Part shown: one piece after another, positions 1 to 9,930 of the stretch
Layout of the letters: the number at the start of each line of letters is the position of its first letter
Numbering within the stretch: position 1 is the stretch's first letter
Assembly: GCF_002261265.1 (NCBI RefSeq)
Contig: NZ_NEVK01000004.1
Location: 698,501-762,500, forward strand
DNA length: 64,000 bases
Source of the DNA: Bordetella genomosp. 7
GTDB lineage: Bacteria > Pseudomonadota > Gammaproteobacteria > Burkholderiales > Burkholderiaceae_B
Direction of reading: 5' to 3'
Notes under the pieces: generated by a model
What the model was told of the DNA's origin: nothing
Seen by the model: the letters and a program-made list of their open reading frames with translations, nothing else
Database searches by the model: none
Position numbers and translations under genes: made by a program

Positions 1-432
1 CGCCCTGACTTCGTCGAACAGGCGCGCCACTTCGAGCTCGGACAACACAATGGGCAAGAGCCCGTTCTTGAAGCTGTTGTTGAAGAAAATATCGGCGTAC
101 GACGGCGCGATGATGGCGCGAAAGCCGTACTGCGTCAGCGCCCAGGGCGCATGCTCGCGGCTGGATCCGCAGCCGAAATTCTTGCGGGCCAGCAGCACCG
201 ACGCCCCTTGGTAGCGCGGCTGGTTCAGCACGAAATCGGGGTTGAGCGGGCGCTTGCTGTTGTCCATGCCGGGCTCGCCGTGATCCAGATAGCGCAGCTC
301 GTCGAACAAGTTGGGGCCGAAGCCGGTGCGCTTGATCGATTTCAGGAACTGTTTCGGAATGATGAGGTCGGTGTCGACGTTCTCGCGGTCGAGCGGCGCG
401 ACCAGGCCTTCGTGAGTGGTAAATGCTTGCAT
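1..432 (-). CDS. leuD: 3-isopropylmalate dehydratase small subunit, partial (cut by window edge)
   Basis: Small subunit of isopropylmalate isomerase, the second step of leucine synthesis; it pairs with LeuC to form the active enzyme in the cytoplasm. The visible 144 N-terminal residues start [18 protein letters not shown] and include the family motifs [26 protein letters not shown] and [17 protein letters not shown]. The family is usually about 215 residues, so roughly the last third lies outside the window. The ATG lies 12 bp downstream of the leuC stop with only a weak ribosome site (AGAG), which suggests translational coupling to leuC. Whether leuB follows cannot be seen. Confidence 0.95.
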   Translation of the reverse strand, partial: MQAFTTHEGLVAPLDRENVDTDLIIPKQFLKSIKRTGFGPNLFDELRYLDHGEPGMDNSKRPLNPDFVLNQPRYQGASVLLARKNFGCGSSREHAPWALTQYGFRAIIAPSYADIFFNNSFKNGLLPIVLSELEVARLFDEVRA

Positions 433-444
433 GAGAGTCGCTCT

Positions 445-1848
445 TTAGCGGAAGTTGCGTACGTCGACAAAATGGCCCGCCACCGCGGCGGCGGCGGCCA
501 TGGCCGGGCTGACCAGATGCGTGCGCCCGCCTTGCCCCTGACGCCCTTCGAAATTGCGGTTCGACGTCGAGGCGCAGCGTTCGCCGGGTTCGAGGCGGTC
601 GGCGTTCATGGCCAGGCACATGGAACAGCCGGGTTCGCGCCATTCGAAGCCGGCTTCGATGAAGATCTTGTCCAGCCCTTCGCGTTCGGCCTGCTGCTTG
701 ACCAGGCCAGAACCGGGCACGACCATCGCCTGGCGCACGTTGGCGGCCACGCGCTTGCCGCGCGCCACGGCGGCCGCGGCGCGCAGGTCTTCGATGCGCG
801 AATTGGTGCACGAGCCGATGAACACGCGGTCGATGCGGATATCCGTCAGCGGCGTGTTGGGCTTGAGCCCCATGTATTGCAGCGCGCGCTCCATACCGTT
901 GCGGCGCACGTCGTCTTTCTCGCGATCGGGATCGGGCACGCGCGCATCCACGGGCAACACCATTTCAGGCGATGTGCCCCACGAGACCTGCGGCTTGATG
1001 TCCTGGGCGTTGATTTCGACGACGCGGTCAAAGCTGGCGCCCGGGTCGGTGTGCAAGGTGCGCCAGTACGCGACGGCCTGGTCCCACAGCGCGCCGGTGG
1101 GGGCGAACGGACGGCCACGGAAATACTCGATGGTCTTGTCGTCCACTGCCACCATGCCCGAGCGCGCGCCCGCCTCGATCGCCATATTGCAGACGGTCAT
1201 GCGGCCCTCGACCGACAGGCCCCGGATGGTGCTGCCGGCAAACTCGATGGCGTGGCCCGTGCCGCCCGCCGTGCCGATGACGCCGATGATGTGCAGCACC
1301 ACGTCTTTGGCCGTACAGCCGAAGGGCAGCTCGCCTTCGACCTTGATGAGCATGCTCTTGGCCTTTTTCATCAGCAAGGTCTGCGTGGCCAGCACGTGCT
1401 CGACCTCGGAAGTGCCGATGCCGAAAGCCAGCGCGCCCAGCGCTCCGTGCGTGCTGGTGTGCGAATCGCCACAGACGACGGTCATGCCGGGCAGCGTGGC
1501 GCCCTGCTCGGGCCCGATGACGTGCACGATGCCCTGGCGCAGGTCGGCCATGCGGAATTCGGTGATGCCGTATTTATCGCAGTTGGCATCCAGCGTATCG
1601 ACCTGCAGGCGCGACACCGGGTCGTCGATGCCGCGTGCGCGGTTCAGCGTGGGAACGTTGTGATCGGCCACCGCCAGGTTGGCACTGACGCGCCAGGGCT
1701 TGCGTCCGGCCATGCTCAGACCTTCGAAGGCCTGCGGACTGGTGACTTCGTGCAGCAGATGGCGATCGATGTACAGCAAACAGGTGCCGTCGGATTCCTG
1801 GTGGACGACGTGGGCGTCCCAGAGTTTGTCGTAGAGAGTTTGGGCCAT
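445..1848 (-). CDS. leuC: 3-isopropylmalate dehydratase large subunit
   Basis: Large, 4Fe-4S-carrying subunit of isopropylmalate isomerase (leucine pathway, aconitase superfamily). The chosen start gives 467 residues, matching the family (E. coli about 466), beginning [13 protein letters not shown]. Visible hallmarks are the [10 protein letters not shown] motif and the cluster-binding cysteines in [11 protein letters not shown] and [11 protein letters not shown] longer reading exists upstream but adds a Ser/Gly-rich stretch not seen in the family, so the internal ATG at 1848 is preferred. A sigma-70-like promoter lies about 60 bp upstream. It heads a leuC-leuD operon. Confidence 0.97.
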   Translation of the reverse strand: MAQTLYDKLWDAHVVHQESDGTCLLYIDRHLLHEVTSPQAFEGLSMAGRKPWRVSANLAVADHNVPTLNRARGIDDPVSRLQVDTLDANCDKYGITEFRMADLRQGIVHVIGPEQGATLPGMTVVCGDSHTSTHGALGALAFGIGTSEVEHVLATQTLLMKKAKSMLIKVEGELPFGCTAKDVVLHIIGVIGTAGGTGHAIEFAGSTIRGLSVEGRMTVCNMAIEAGARSGMVAVDDKTIEYFRGRPFAPTGALWDQAVAYWRTLHTDPGASFDRVVEINAQDIKPQVSWGTSPEMVLPVDARVPDPDREKDDVRRNGMERALQYMGLKPNTPLTDIRIDRVFIGSCTNSRIEDLRAAAAVARGKRVAANVRQAMVVPGSGLVKQQAEREGLDKIFIEAGFEWREPGCSMCLAMNADRLEPGERCASTSNRNFEGRQGQGGRTHLVSPAMAAAAAVAGHFVDVRNFR

Positions 1849-1908
1849 GAGTAGACTCGAGCAAGATCCGGACGAGCCGGACGGGGACATCGAAAATCGA
1901 TGCCCTCG

Positions 1909-1937
1909 ATTATGCCCATGCTCTCAACCTAGTACAA
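1909..1937 (-). promoter_or_regulatory. Predicted sigma-70-like promoter of leuCD
   Basis: On the minus strand a -35 element TTGTAC is followed after exactly 17 bp by a -10 element CATAAT. Transcription would start near 1902, leaving a leader of about 54 nt before leuC. This is a match by eye only. Confidence 0.5.
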
Positions 1938-1977
1938 CGGCAGCTGTTATCCTAGTATTGGTAGCACCACCCTGCTG

Positions 1978-2820
1978 CTACCTGGCTTTGCCGCCCGCCT
2001 GCTCATACAGCGGCATCACACGCTGCGCCGCCGCTTGCAGTTCGGAAATGCGTGTGGCGGCCGACGGGTGCGTGGACAGAAATTCCGGCGGCGCGCTGCC
2101 GCCGTCGGCCGCGCCCATCTTCTGCCACAGCGTCACCGCCGCTCGGGGGTCGTAGCCCGCACGGGCGGCCAGTTCCAAGCCCATCAGGTCGGCCTCGGTT
2201 TCGTGCGTACGACTGTTGGGCAGCGTGAACATCACGTCGGTAAGCTTGCTGCCCAGGTCGGCGGACACGCCCGTTGCGATGGACAGGACCGAAAGGCCCA
2301 GGTTGGTAACCATCTGCTGTGATACGCGTTCGCGCGCATGCTCGCGCAGCGCATGGGCGATTTCGTGGCCCAGCACCGCGGCCAGTTCGGCGTCGCTGGG
2401 TTTGATCTGGTTGAGCAGACCGGTGTACACGGCAATCTTGCCGCCCGGCATGCACCAGGCATTGACTTCATTGACCGACAGGACGTGCACTTCCCATTGC
2501 CAGTTTGCAGCGTCGGGGCGGAAGGTGCCTACCTGGGCGATGAGCCGCTTGGAAATTTCGCGCACGCGGGCAACCTGCCGGGCGTCGCGATCCAGCGCCC
2601 CCTGTGCGCGAGCCTTCTGGATGATCTCGGCATACTGCTGCCCTGCTTCCTGGGTCAGGGCCTGTTCGGGCACCATGCTGGACATGTACTGGGTACGCTC
2701 GATGCCGATGGCGCCCGATTGCGTGGTATTGACACTGGCGCACCCTGCAAGGGCGATGCCGCCGGCCACTGCCGCCGCACGCAGCGGCCTGCGCAAAACT
2801 GTTCGAATTCCCGCGTTCAT
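1978..2820 (-). CDS. M48-family metalloprotease, predicted lipoprotein
   Basis: Predicted zinc-dependent protease of the M48 (Ste24/BepA-like) family, anchored in the cell envelope as a lipoprotein. The 280-residue product has an Arg-rich N-terminus, a hydrophobic stretch and a lipobox ending LAGC with the modified Cys at about residue 27. The zinc motif HEIAH sits in GHEIAHALREHARER, followed by the second-ligand region ETEADLMGLELAARAGYDP and a C-terminal STHPSAATRISEL motif. An ATG at 2820 is preceded by a strong GGAGG site, which rules out the longer in-frame extension. Family members degrade or help assemble outer-membrane proteins; that role is inferred. It lies 25 bp downstream of aroC. 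Confidence 0.88.
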   Translation of the reverse strand: MNAGIRTVLRRPLRAAAVAGGIALAGCASVNTTQSGAIGIERTQYMSSMVPEQALTQEAGQQYAEIIQKARAQGALDRDARQVARVREISKRLIAQVGTFRPDAANWQWEVHVLSVNEVNAWCMPGGKIAVYTGLLNQIKPSDAELAAVLGHEIAHALREHARERVSQQMVTNLGLSVLSIATGVSADLGSKLTDVMFTLPNSRTHETEADLMGLELAARAGYDPRAAVTLWQKMGAADGGSAPPEFLSTHPSAATRISELQAAAQRVMPLYEQAGGKAR

Positions 2821-2845
2821 GCACACCTCCGGAACGTTTTTCGGC

Positions 2846-3904
2846 TCAGCCGCACTGCCCCCGATGACGCAGTGCGTGGTCGATAAGGACGAGCGCCAGC
2901 ATGGCCTCGGCAATAGGCGTGGCGCGTATGCCCACGCACGGGTCGTGGCGGCCCAGCGTCTGCACCATGATGGGCTCGCCGGCCCGATTGACCGAGCGCC
3001 GCTCGACCCGGATGCTGGACGTGGGCTTGATGGCCAACGACACCGTAATGGGCTGGCCGGTGCTGATGCCGCCCAGCACCCCGCCCGCATTGTTTCCCAC
3101 AAAACCATCAGGCGTGATCTCGTCGCCGTGCTCGGAGCCGCGCTGCGCAACGCAATCGAACCCCGCACCGATGGACACGCCCTTGACGGCGTTCAGCCCC
3201 ATCATGACATGCGCGATGTCGGCGTCCAGGCGGTCGTACAGGGGCTCGCCCCAGCCCGCAGGCAGGTTTTCGGCGATGACTTCGATGCGCGCACCCACTG
3301 AATCGCCGTCGCGGCGCAGCTGGTCCATGTAGGCTTCGAGCTCGGGCACGATGGCGGCATTGGGCGCATAGAACGGATTGGCCGGCACGTCATCCCAGGA
3401 CACAAAGGGAATCGGAATGGGCCCCAGCTGGCTCATATAGCCCCGTATCCGCACCCCGTACTGCTGCGCGAGCCATTTCCGGGCGATGGCGCCGGCAGCC
3501 ACCGTGGGCGCCGTAAGACGGGCCGATGACCGACCGCCTCCGCGCGGATCGCGCAGGCCGTACTTGTGTGTATAGGTGAAATCGGCGTGTCCGGGGCGGA
3601 AGGTATCGGCGATGTTCGAATAGTCTTTGCTGCGCGCGTCGGTATTGCGGATAAGCAGCGCAATAGGCGTGCCGGTGGTCACCCCTTCGTAGACTCCCGA
3701 AAGGATCTCGACCTGGTCGGGTTCCTGGCGCTGCGTCACGTGTCGCGATGTGCCGGGCCGGCGACGGTCGAGCTCGGCCTGGATGTCAGCCGCTTCCAGG
3801 GGCATGCCCGGCGGGCAGCCATCGACAATGCAGCCGATGGCGGGCCCGTGCGATTCGCCAAAATTGGTGACGCAGAACAGAGTACCTAGGGTGTTGCCGG
3901 ACAT
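2846..3904 (-). CDS. aroC: Chorismate synthase
   Basis: Converts 5-enolpyruvylshikimate-3-phosphate to chorismate, the last shared step to aromatic amino acids and folate, using reduced FMN as cofactor. The 352 residues start [20 protein letters not shown]. Family signatures are visible: [16 protein letters not shown] near the N-terminus, [20 protein letters not shown] in the middle and [19 protein letters not shown] near the C-terminus. An in-frame upstream extension overlaps nothing conserved and is rejected. The M48 protease gene follows 25 bp downstream on the same strand. Confidence 0.97.
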   Translation of the reverse strand: MSGNTLGTLFCVTNFGESHGPAIGCIVDGCPPGMPLEAADIQAELDRRRPGTSRHVTQRQEPDQVEILSGVYEGVTTGTPIALLIRNTDARSKDYSNIADTFRPGHADFTYTHKYGLRDPRGGGRSSARLTAPTVAAGAIARKWLAQQYGVRIRGYMSQLGPIPIPFVSWDDVPANPFYAPNAAIVPELEAYMDQLRRDGDSVGARIEVIAENLPAGWGEPLYDRLDADIAHVMMGLNAVKGVSIGAGFDCVAQRGSEHGDEITPDGFVGNNAGGVLGGISTGQPITVSLAIKPTSSIRVERRSVNRAGEPIMVQTLGRHDPCVGIRATPIAEAMLALVLIDHALRHRGQCG

Positions 3905-3992
3905 AAACGGTTCAGAAAGGCGTTGGAAGCAGATGCGATTATGACACTGACCGGCGCGGCGCCCGCTACCAAACGTAGCGTGCGCGTGCCGC

Positions 3993-5489
3993 TCAGGAAG
4001 AACAGCTGACTTCGATGCCGCCGGCCCAGTCGGGCGGCAGCCCTGCGTAGGCCTCGTATCCGGGGCGTTCGACGCAGGGGTCGCGCAACAGGCGCAGCAA
4101 AGTGTCGATCTCGCCGGCGTCACCGGCCTTGGCGGCGCGGATCGCCTGCTCGGCCAGGTGATTGCGAAGCACATAAAGCGGGTTTACGGCATCCATGCCG
4201 CGCGCGCGCTGCTCGGCGTCGGCCGGGCCGGCATCCTGCGCATGGCGCGCCGCCAGCCGTTCGTACCAGGCCAGGGCAGCGGCGCGATCGATGAACAGGT
4301 CCTGGAACCCCTGTGGCCGCCCGCGTACCGCGTCGGCCAGCCGGCGGAACGTCAAGGTGAAGTCGGCGCGCTGCTCGTGCATCAGGCGCAGCAGGTCGTC
4401 AAGCAGCGGCTCGTCGTCCGCGCGCCAGGCGTTCAGGCCGAGCTTGGCCGCCATGCGCTGGTGGAACGCCCGCGTGAAAGCGGCTTCATAACCGTCCAGC
4501 ACACCGCGCAGCGCGTCCGCGTCCGGAACCAGCGCATGCAGGCTTCCCCCCAGCCGATACAGGTTCCACAACCCTACCGACGGCTGGCGGTTCCATGCGT
4601 AGCGCCCTTCGCTGTCGGAGTGGTTGCAGATATGGTCGAGCCGGAACGTATCCATGAAGCCGTAAGGGCCGTAGTCGAGCGTCAGGCCCAGTATCGACAT
4701 ATTGTCGGTATTCATGACACCGTGGCAGAACCCCACGGCCTGCCAGTCGGCCATCAACAGGGCGGTGCGGCGCACGACCTCTTCGAACATGCGCAGCACG
4801 GGGCCCGTGGCGCTGGCGTCGCCGCCCGCTGGCGTTTCACGGCATTGCGGATAGAACTTGTCGATGACGTAGTCGGCCAGGATGCGCAGCTCTTCGGGCT
4901 GGCGCCGGGACGACCAATGCTCGAACGACCCGAAGCGCACAAAGCTGGGCGACATGCGCAGCACGATGGCGGCCGTCTCGACGGTTTCGCGCATGACCGG
5001 GTCTGCAGAAACCACGATGGCAAGGGCCCGCGTGGTGGGAATGCCCAGCCCGTGCATGGCCTCGCTGGCCAGGTACTCGCGCACCGACGAACGCAGCACC
5101 GCCCGTCCATCGCCCATGCGCGAGTACGGCGTCATGCCCGCCCCCTTGAGCTGCAATTCCCAGTTGCCATGCGGGCCGGCGACCTCGCCAAGCAAGTGAG
5201 CACGCCCGTCGCCGAGCTGGCCGGCCCACACGCCGAACTGGTGACCGCTGTACACCGCTGCCAGGGTATCGCCGCCGGGCAACGCCTGCGCCCCCGCGCA
5301 CACCCGCAGGAACTCATCGGACTGCAGCGCCTGGCTCGACAGCCCTATCAGCCTGGCCGCCTCTTCGTTGGCGTGCAACAGGCGGGGGTCCGTCAGGGGT
5401 TGCGGTTGCAGGCGGGTATAGAACGCCGGCGGCAGGGCCGCATAGCTGTTCTGCAGGCGCAGTTCGCCCAGGGTATGGACAAGGCTCAT
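3993..5489 (-). CDS. selO: SelO-family protein AMPylase (YdiU/UPF0061)
   Basis: Member of the SelO pseudokinase family, which transfers AMP from ATP to Ser/Thr/Tyr residues of proteins and is linked to redox stress. The 498-residue product begins [20 protein letters not shown] and shows [37 protein letters not shown] and [14 protein letters not shown], the usual family blocks. The C-terminus is EVSCSS: the third-from-last residue is Cys, at the place where animal SelO has selenocysteine. Its ATG overlaps the stop of the upstream DUF2069 gene by 4 bp, so the two are probably co-translated. The start is supported by alignment to the usual family N-terminus. Confidence 0.92.
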   Translation of the reverse strand: MSLVHTLGELRLQNSYAALPPAFYTRLQPQPLTDPRLLHANEEAARLIGLSSQALQSDEFLRVCAGAQALPGGDTLAAVYSGHQFGVWAGQLGDGRAHLLGEVAGPHGNWELQLKGAGMTPYSRMGDGRAVLRSSVREYLASEAMHGLGIPTTRALAIVVSADPVMRETVETAAIVLRMSPSFVRFGSFEHWSSRRQPEELRILADYVIDKFYPQCRETPAGGDASATGPVLRMFEEVVRRTALLMADWQAVGFCHGVMNTDNMSILGLTLDYGPYGFMDTFRLDHICNHSDSEGRYAWNRQPSVGLWNLYRLGGSLHALVPDADALRGVLDGYEAAFTRAFHQRMAAKLGLNAWRADDEPLLDDLLRLMHEQRADFTLTFRRLADAVRGRPQGFQDLFIDRAAALAWYERLAARHAQDAGPADAEQRARGMDAVNPLYVLRNHLAEQAIRAAKAGDAGEIDTLLRLLRDPCVERPGYEAYAGLPPDWAGGIEVSCSS

Positions 5490-5869
5490 GATGTACCTGC
5501 CGTGCGCCGCGCCCGTGCCGCCCGCTTGGCCGGACGCACGTACAAAATGGCTGCGATGAAAAACACCAGCGACAATGCGACTTCGACGCCCGCAAGCGCC
5601 ATCGACAGCGGCGCCGGGTCGGACATCACGCGCACTGTGCCTTCCATCAGGTACAACAGCACCAGCATCGAGGCCCACTGGAAGGTATACACGTCGCCTC
5701 GCAGGACGCCTCGCAGCGGAAACGCCAGCGGCAGCGCTTTGAGCAACAGCCAGGAACCGCCGGGACGGATGGGCGCGAGGACGGTTTCCCAGGCCACGCA
5801 CAAGGCAATCAGGGCCAGCAGCGCCGCCGCCGCGACGCGTCGCAGATGGGGGTTGAGTTCAGAGTTCAT
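5486..5869 (-). CDS. DUF2069-family membrane protein
   Basis: Small inner-membrane protein of 127 residues with a short charged N-terminus (MNSELNPHLRRV), three to four hydrophobic segments (around residues 12-27, 40-55, 64-75 and 90-110) and a very basic tail rich in Arg and Ala. The pattern fits the DUF2069 family, which has no known function. The stop codon overlaps the selO start (ATGA), which implies coupled expression. The divergent YihY-family gene begins only 17 bp away, so promoters for both must overlap here. Confidence 0.8.
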   Translation of the reverse strand: MNSELNPHLRRVAAAALLALIALCVAWETVLAPIRPGGSWLLLKALPLAFPLRGVLRGDVYTFQWASMLVLLYLMEGTVRVMSDPAPLSMALAGVEVALSLVFFIAAILYVRPAKRAARARRTAGTS

Positions 5870-5886
5870 ACTGCTATTATCGCCTG

Positions 5887-7248
5887 ATGAGCCACTCTGC
5901 AGAGCCCGCCCCCGCTCAGCCGGCGGCGGCCGCTGTCTCCCGTCGGCGCGCCACCTGGGTGGCGCGCACCGGCAGGGTGTTTCGTTTCGCCGCGCAGCGC
6001 GCCGACGAAGAAAAGCTCCTGCAGGTGGCCTCCAGCCTTACATTCACCACCGTGCTGGGTATCGTCCCCATGCTGGCCGTGGTGTTGTCGTTGTTCACCG
6101 CCTTCCCCGTATTCCAGGATTTCCGCCTCGCCCTGGAGGATTTCCTGGCAAACAGTCTGATGCCGCCGGCGGTATCAGACAACATCATGGATTACCTCAA
6201 CCAGTTCGCCTTCCAGGCCTCGCGCCTGACGGCGATAGGCGGCGCATTCCTGGTGGTCACATCGCTGCTGCTGATCATGACCATCGACAAGTCATTCAAC
6301 GATATCTGGCACGTGACGCGCCAACGCCCCCTGCCCCAGCGCGCGCTGGTGTATTGGGCGGTCATTACGCTGGGGCCGGTCGTGGCGGGGGCCAGCCTTT
6401 GGGCCACGTCGTTCCTGGCTCGCGAATCGATGGGCCTGGTGGGCGACGTTCCGGAACTGCTCAGCCTGGCCATTTCCTTTGCCCCGCTGATGCTGACCGG
6501 CCTGGGCTTCGCGGCGCTTTTCGTGGTGGTGCCCAATCGCCACGTGTATTGGCGCGACGCGCTGGTCGGCGGATTCAGTGCGGCCATCGTCCTGGAGTTG
6601 ACCAAGGCGGCGTTCGCCTATTACCTGACGCGCTTTCCCACGTACACGGTCATCTATGGCGCCTTCGCCACGCTGCCCATTTTCCTGCTGTGGATTTACC
6701 TGTCGTGGCTGGCCGTGCTGTTCGGGGCCACGGTGGCTGCCAGCGGGCCGCTGATAAGGCTGGGCCGCTGGGAAATAAACCGGGCGCCCGGCGCACCCTA
6801 TATCGACGCGCTGGCGGTGCTGCGCTCGCTGCAGGCCGCGCAGGGCATGCGCCCCCCCGGCCGCAGTGCCGCAAGCCTGGCCAAGCGGCTGCACCTGCAC
6901 CATGATGAACTCAACGATGTGCTGGACAAGCTCGAAACCGTGGGCCTGGCCGCCCGCACGACGGAACAACGCTGGGTATTGGCGTGCGATCCGCGCGAAA
7001 CTACGCTAGAAGTCGTGGTGGACAATTTTCTGCTCGACAGGCGCCAGCCGCGCCTGCGCGACGAACCCGGAATCCTGCGTGCGGCCGCAGCCATATTGGG
7101 CAGCCAGCCCTCGCCCACGCTGGAAGAACTGACCGGCGTGGCGCACAATACCACCGAAGCATTTGCGGCCGTGGTGCCGCTCGAGACGAAAATAAGCAGC
7201 AAGAGGGGGCCGCGGGCCCCGGGAGATCATCATGTTGAAAGTCAGTGA
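5887..7248 (+). CDS. YihY-family inner membrane protein (UPF0761)
   Basis: Integral membrane protein of the YihY/virulence-factor-BrkB family. These were once called ribonuclease BN, a label later shown to belong to another gene, so no RNase function is claimed. The 453 residues have a 40-residue cytoplasmic start, then six hydrophobic segments between about residues 50 and 300 (for example FTTVLGIVPMLAVVLSLFTA and LPIFLLWIYLSWLAVLFGAT). The C-terminal 150 residues are soluble and resemble a winged-helix-like region (HHDELNDVLDKLETVGLAAR), making the protein longer than the roughly 290-residue E. coli YihY. It overlaps the next gene by 17 bp. Confidence 0.85.
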   Translation: MSHSAEPAPAQPAAAAVSRRRATWVARTGRVFRFAAQRADEEKLLQVASSLTFTTVLGIVPMLAVVLSLFTAFPVFQDFRLALEDFLANSLMPPAVSDNIMDYLNQFAFQASRLTAIGGAFLVVTSLLLIMTIDKSFNDIWHVTRQRPLPQRALVYWAVITLGPVVAGASLWATSFLARESMGLVGDVPELLSLAISFAPLMLTGLGFAALFVVVPNRHVYWRDALVGGFSAAIVLELTKAAFAYYLTRFPTYTVIYGAFATLPIFLLWIYLSWLAVLFGATVAASGPLIRLGRWEINRAPGAPYIDALAVLRSLQAAQGMRPPGRSAASLAKRLHLHHDELNDVLDKLETVGLAARTTEQRWVLACDPRETTLEVVVDNFLLDRRQPRLRDEPGILRAAAAILGSQPSPTLEELTGVAHNTTEAFAAVVPLETKISSKRGPRAPGDHHVESQ

Positions 7249-7702
7249 AATTCTGCGCGTCAAGGGCGACACGCTTTATACCGCCAAACCCGACACACCC
7301 GTGGCGACCGCCGTCCAGACCATGAGCGAGCAGGATATCGGCTCGCTGGTCATCATGGAATCCGGCATGCTGGTCGGCATGCTGACCTTCCGCGAAATCA
7401 TCCGCCACCTGCACGATCACGACGGCCAACTCGGGCAGACCACCATACGCGCCATCATGGACGACGCGCCCGTCAGCGTATCGCCCAATACCAGCGCCGA
7501 CGAAGTGCAGCGCCTGATGCTCGAAAAACACGCGCGCTATATCCCGGTAATGGATGGCCCCACGCTCCTGGGCGTGATTTCGTTCTACGACATGGCGCAG
7601 GCCATCGTGGCCGCGCAACAGTTCGAGAACAATATGCTCAAGGCCTATATCCGCGACTGGCCCATGGACAGCTCGCCCGCCAACAGCAGCAGCAAGCCCT
7701 GA
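7232..7702 (+). CDS. CBS-domain pair protein
   Basis: A 156-residue soluble protein made almost entirely of two CBS domains (about residues 8-63 and 72-128), the adenine-nucleotide sensing module often called a Bateman module. Typical pieces are IGSLVIMESGMLVGMLTFREIIRHL and ARYIPVMDGPTLLGVISFYDMA. No catalytic domain is attached, so it probably acts as a stand-alone regulator of an unknown partner. The start is supported by a GGGAG site 7 bp upstream of the ATG, inside the end of the YihY-family gene, which it overlaps by 17 bp. Confidence 0.9.
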   Translation: MLKVSEILRVKGDTLYTAKPDTPVATAVQTMSEQDIGSLVIMESGMLVGMLTFREIIRHLHDHDGQLGQTTIRAIMDDAPVSVSPNTSADEVQRLMLEKHARYIPVMDGPTLLGVISFYDMAQAIVAAQQFENNMLKAYIRDWPMDSSPANSSSKP

Positions 7703-7728
7703 AGATACAGGGGCCAGAGCCCGCCCGG

Positions 7729-8745
7729 TCAGGGGGCGGCGCTCAGCGCGCCTGCGGGCGCGCGCTCCAGCGGTGCGCCCTGCAGGGCACGCCAGGCCTC
7801 GAAGATCAGCGTCGGGTCATTGGCCGACAGGCGGGCGGGGTCCGACAACATCCGGCGCCAGCGCCGCGCGCCAGACTGGCCATTCACCAGCCCCAGCAAC
7901 GGGCGCACGATGATCCGTAGCGGCACCCCGCGGGCGATCTCGCGCGCCGCATAGCGCACCATCTCGTCGACTACCTGCGCATCAGTGGGCAGCCGCACCG
8001 ATGGCCACAATTGCATCGATACCTCGGACAATACCCGGGGCGTATGCCACGCGGCCCTTCCCAGCATCACGCCATCGAAGTCATCCAGCGCCTGAACCGA
8101 CTGCGCCGCGTCGGCCAGCCCGCCATTGACCACGAAGACGCAGTCGGGAAAGTCGGATTTCAGTTGCCTGGCGGTGTGATAGCGCAACGGCGGAATTTCG
8201 CGGTTGTCTTTGGGCGAGAGCCCCTTGAGCACGGCGTTGCGGGCGTGCACGATGAACACGCGGCAACCCGCCTGGTGGATGGTCCCCACGAAATCGCGCA
8301 CAAAATTGTATGAATCGTCGTAATCGAGGCCCAGCCGGTGTTTGATGGTGACAGGCACATCCACCGCATCCTGCATGGCCTTGAAGCAATCGGCCACCAG
8401 CAGCGGCTCGGCCATCAGGCAGGCGCCGAATGCGCCGCGTTGCACACGCTCGGAAGGGCAACCGCAGTTCAGGTTGATCTCGTCATAGCCCCACTGGCGG
8501 CCCAGGCGGGCGGCATGGGCCAGGGCGTCGGGCTCGCTGCCGCCCAGCTGCAACGCTACCGGATGCTCGGCCGCATCGAAGTCCAGATGACGATCGACAT
8601 TGCCGTGCAACAGCGCGCCGGTGGTGATCATCTCGGTGTAAAGACGCGCGCGCGGCGCCAGCAGCCGGTGGAAATAGCGGCAGTGGCGATCGGTTACGTC
8701 GATCATGGGAGCGACACAAAGGCGCCAGTCGGAAGCGTTAAGCAT
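7729..8745 (-). CDS. dusA: tRNA-dihydrouridine synthase A
   Basis: FMN-dependent enzyme that reduces uridines in the D-loop of tRNA to dihydrouridine. The 338 residues begin MLNASDWRLCVAPMIDVTDRHCR and show the TIM-barrel signatures EMITTGALLHGN (typical of the DusA branch), NLNCGCPSERVQRGAFGACLM with the catalytic Cys, TIKHRLGLDYDDSY and VNGGLADAAQSVQ. Length matches the family. It is convergent with the CBS-domain gene (26 bp gap) and divergent from thrB. Confidence 0.95.
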   Translation of the reverse strand: MLNASDWRLCVAPMIDVTDRHCRYFHRLLAPRARLYTEMITTGALLHGNVDRHLDFDAAEHPVALQLGGSEPDALAHAARLGRQWGYDEINLNCGCPSERVQRGAFGACLMAEPLLVADCFKAMQDAVDVPVTIKHRLGLDYDDSYNFVRDFVGTIHQAGCRVFIVHARNAVLKGLSPKDNREIPPLRYHTARQLKSDFPDCVFVVNGGLADAAQSVQALDDFDGVMLGRAAWHTPRVLSEVSMQLWPSVRLPTDAQVVDEMVRYAAREIARGVPLRIIVRPLLGLVNGQSGARRWRRMLSDPARLSANDPTLIFEAWRALQGAPLERAPAGALSAAP

Positions 8746-8906
8746 TGCGTTATTACGATGAATAATCGGCTATTTTACGGCGCGCCGCACCGGCTCCGCC
8801 GCCACGGCCCGCAAGGCCCGCGCGCCCCGTAGACTAAAATTGCGGCGCACCCCCGTGCGGCGCCGCCTGCGGCGCACGCCGGCCGTCTCACTCTAACCGC
8901 TGACCC

Positions 8907-9875
8907 ATGGCCGTATTCACCCCCGTTTCTGACGCCGATGCCCGCGCCCTGCTCACCCGATTCGAACTGGGCGAACTCGTATCGCTACGCGGCATTACCG
9001 CCGGCATCGAGAACACCAATTACTTTCTGGCCACGACCCGCGGCGAATATGTACTGACGCTGTTCGAGGTGCTGACCCAGGAACAACTGCCGTTTTATAT
9101 CGAGTTGATGCATCACCTGGCCTCGCGTGGCGTGCCGGTACCGCAGCCCCAGACCCTGCTTGACGGCAGCCGCCTGACGAGCCTGCACGGCAAGCCCTGC
9201 GCCATCGTGACGCGCCTGCCCGGCGGCTACGAACCGGCGCCCGGGCCCACGCACTGCGCGCTGGCCGGCGCGACACTGGCCCGCGCGCACCTGGCGGCGC
9301 GCGATTTTCCCTTGCAGCAGCCCAACCTGCGCGGCCTGGCGTGGTGGCGCGAAACCGCGCCCAAAGTCATGCCGTTTCTGGACGCCGGCCAGGCCCGGTT
9401 GCTTGCGCTCGAACTGGAACTGCAACAAACCGCCGCCGCCACGCCCGCCTGGCAGGCTCTGCCCGCGGGCCCGGCGCACTGCGATCTGTTCCGCGACAAC
9501 GTGCTGTTCGCGGGCACGTTCGAAACCCCGCAAATGGGCGGCATCATCGACTTTTACTTCGCCGGCTGCGACACCTGGCTGTTCGACGTTGCTGTCAGCG
9601 TGAATGACTGGTGCATCGAGCGCGATAGCGGCAAGTTCGTGCCCGAACTCGTGCATGCCTGGCTGCAGGCTTATGCCGCGATACGACCGTTCACCGACGA
9701 CGAACGCCAGGCGTGGCCCACCATGTTGCGCGGGGCCGCGCTACGCTTCTGGATATCGCGCCTGTACGACTTCTTCCTGCCGCGGCCCGCCCAGACACTC
9801 AAGCCCCACGATCCGCGTCATTTTGAAAGAGTGTTGCAAGCACGCCACCAGCCAGGGCTGCCGGCCTTGCCCTAA
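8907..9875 (+). CDS. thrB: Homoserine kinase (APH-like fold)
   Basis: Phosphorylates homoserine on the way to threonine. This is the aminoglycoside-phosphotransferase-like form found in many beta- and gammaproteobacteria, not the GHMP-type ThrB of E. coli. The 322 residues begin MAVFTPVSDADARALL; diagnostic pieces are RGITAGIENTNYFL near the N-terminus, the catalytic loop PAHCDLFRDNVLF and the metal-binding GGIIDFYFAGCDTWLFD. Length agrees with the family. A GC-rich hairpin-prone stretch precedes it (about 8845-8885). The next gene starts 55 bp downstream. Confidence 0.93.
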   Translation: MAVFTPVSDADARALLTRFELGELVSLRGITAGIENTNYFLATTRGEYVLTLFEVLTQEQLPFYIELMHHLASRGVPVPQPQTLLDGSRLTSLHGKPCAIVTRLPGGYEPAPGPTHCALAGATLARAHLAARDFPLQQPNLRGLAWWRETAPKVMPFLDAGQARLLALELELQQTAAATPAWQALPAGPAHCDLFRDNVLFAGTFETPQMGGIIDFYFAGCDTWLFDVAVSVNDWCIERDSGKFVPELVHAWLQAYAAIRPFTDDERQAWPTMLRGAALRFWISRLYDFFLPRPAQTLKPHDPRHFERVLQARHQPGLPALP

Positions 9876-9930
9876 GCGCCACCGCCCGCATAATTGAGTG
9901 TAAAGACCCCTTTAAGGCCCGACTTTTCCT

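Noticed and set aside
151..1854. A 567-codon open frame opposite leuC
   Set aside because: Mirror frame of leuC/leuD; His/Arg-rich with no recognisable domain.
4158..6905. A 915-codon open frame on the plus strand
   Set aside because: It runs antisense through selO and the DUF2069 gene and out of frame with the YihY gene, with low-complexity Arg/Ala/Gly/His-rich sequence and no family motif.
5887..7248. Annotation of the YihY-family gene as ribonuclease BN
   Set aside because: That name came from a historical mis-assignment; the protein is a multi-helix membrane protein without nuclease motifs.
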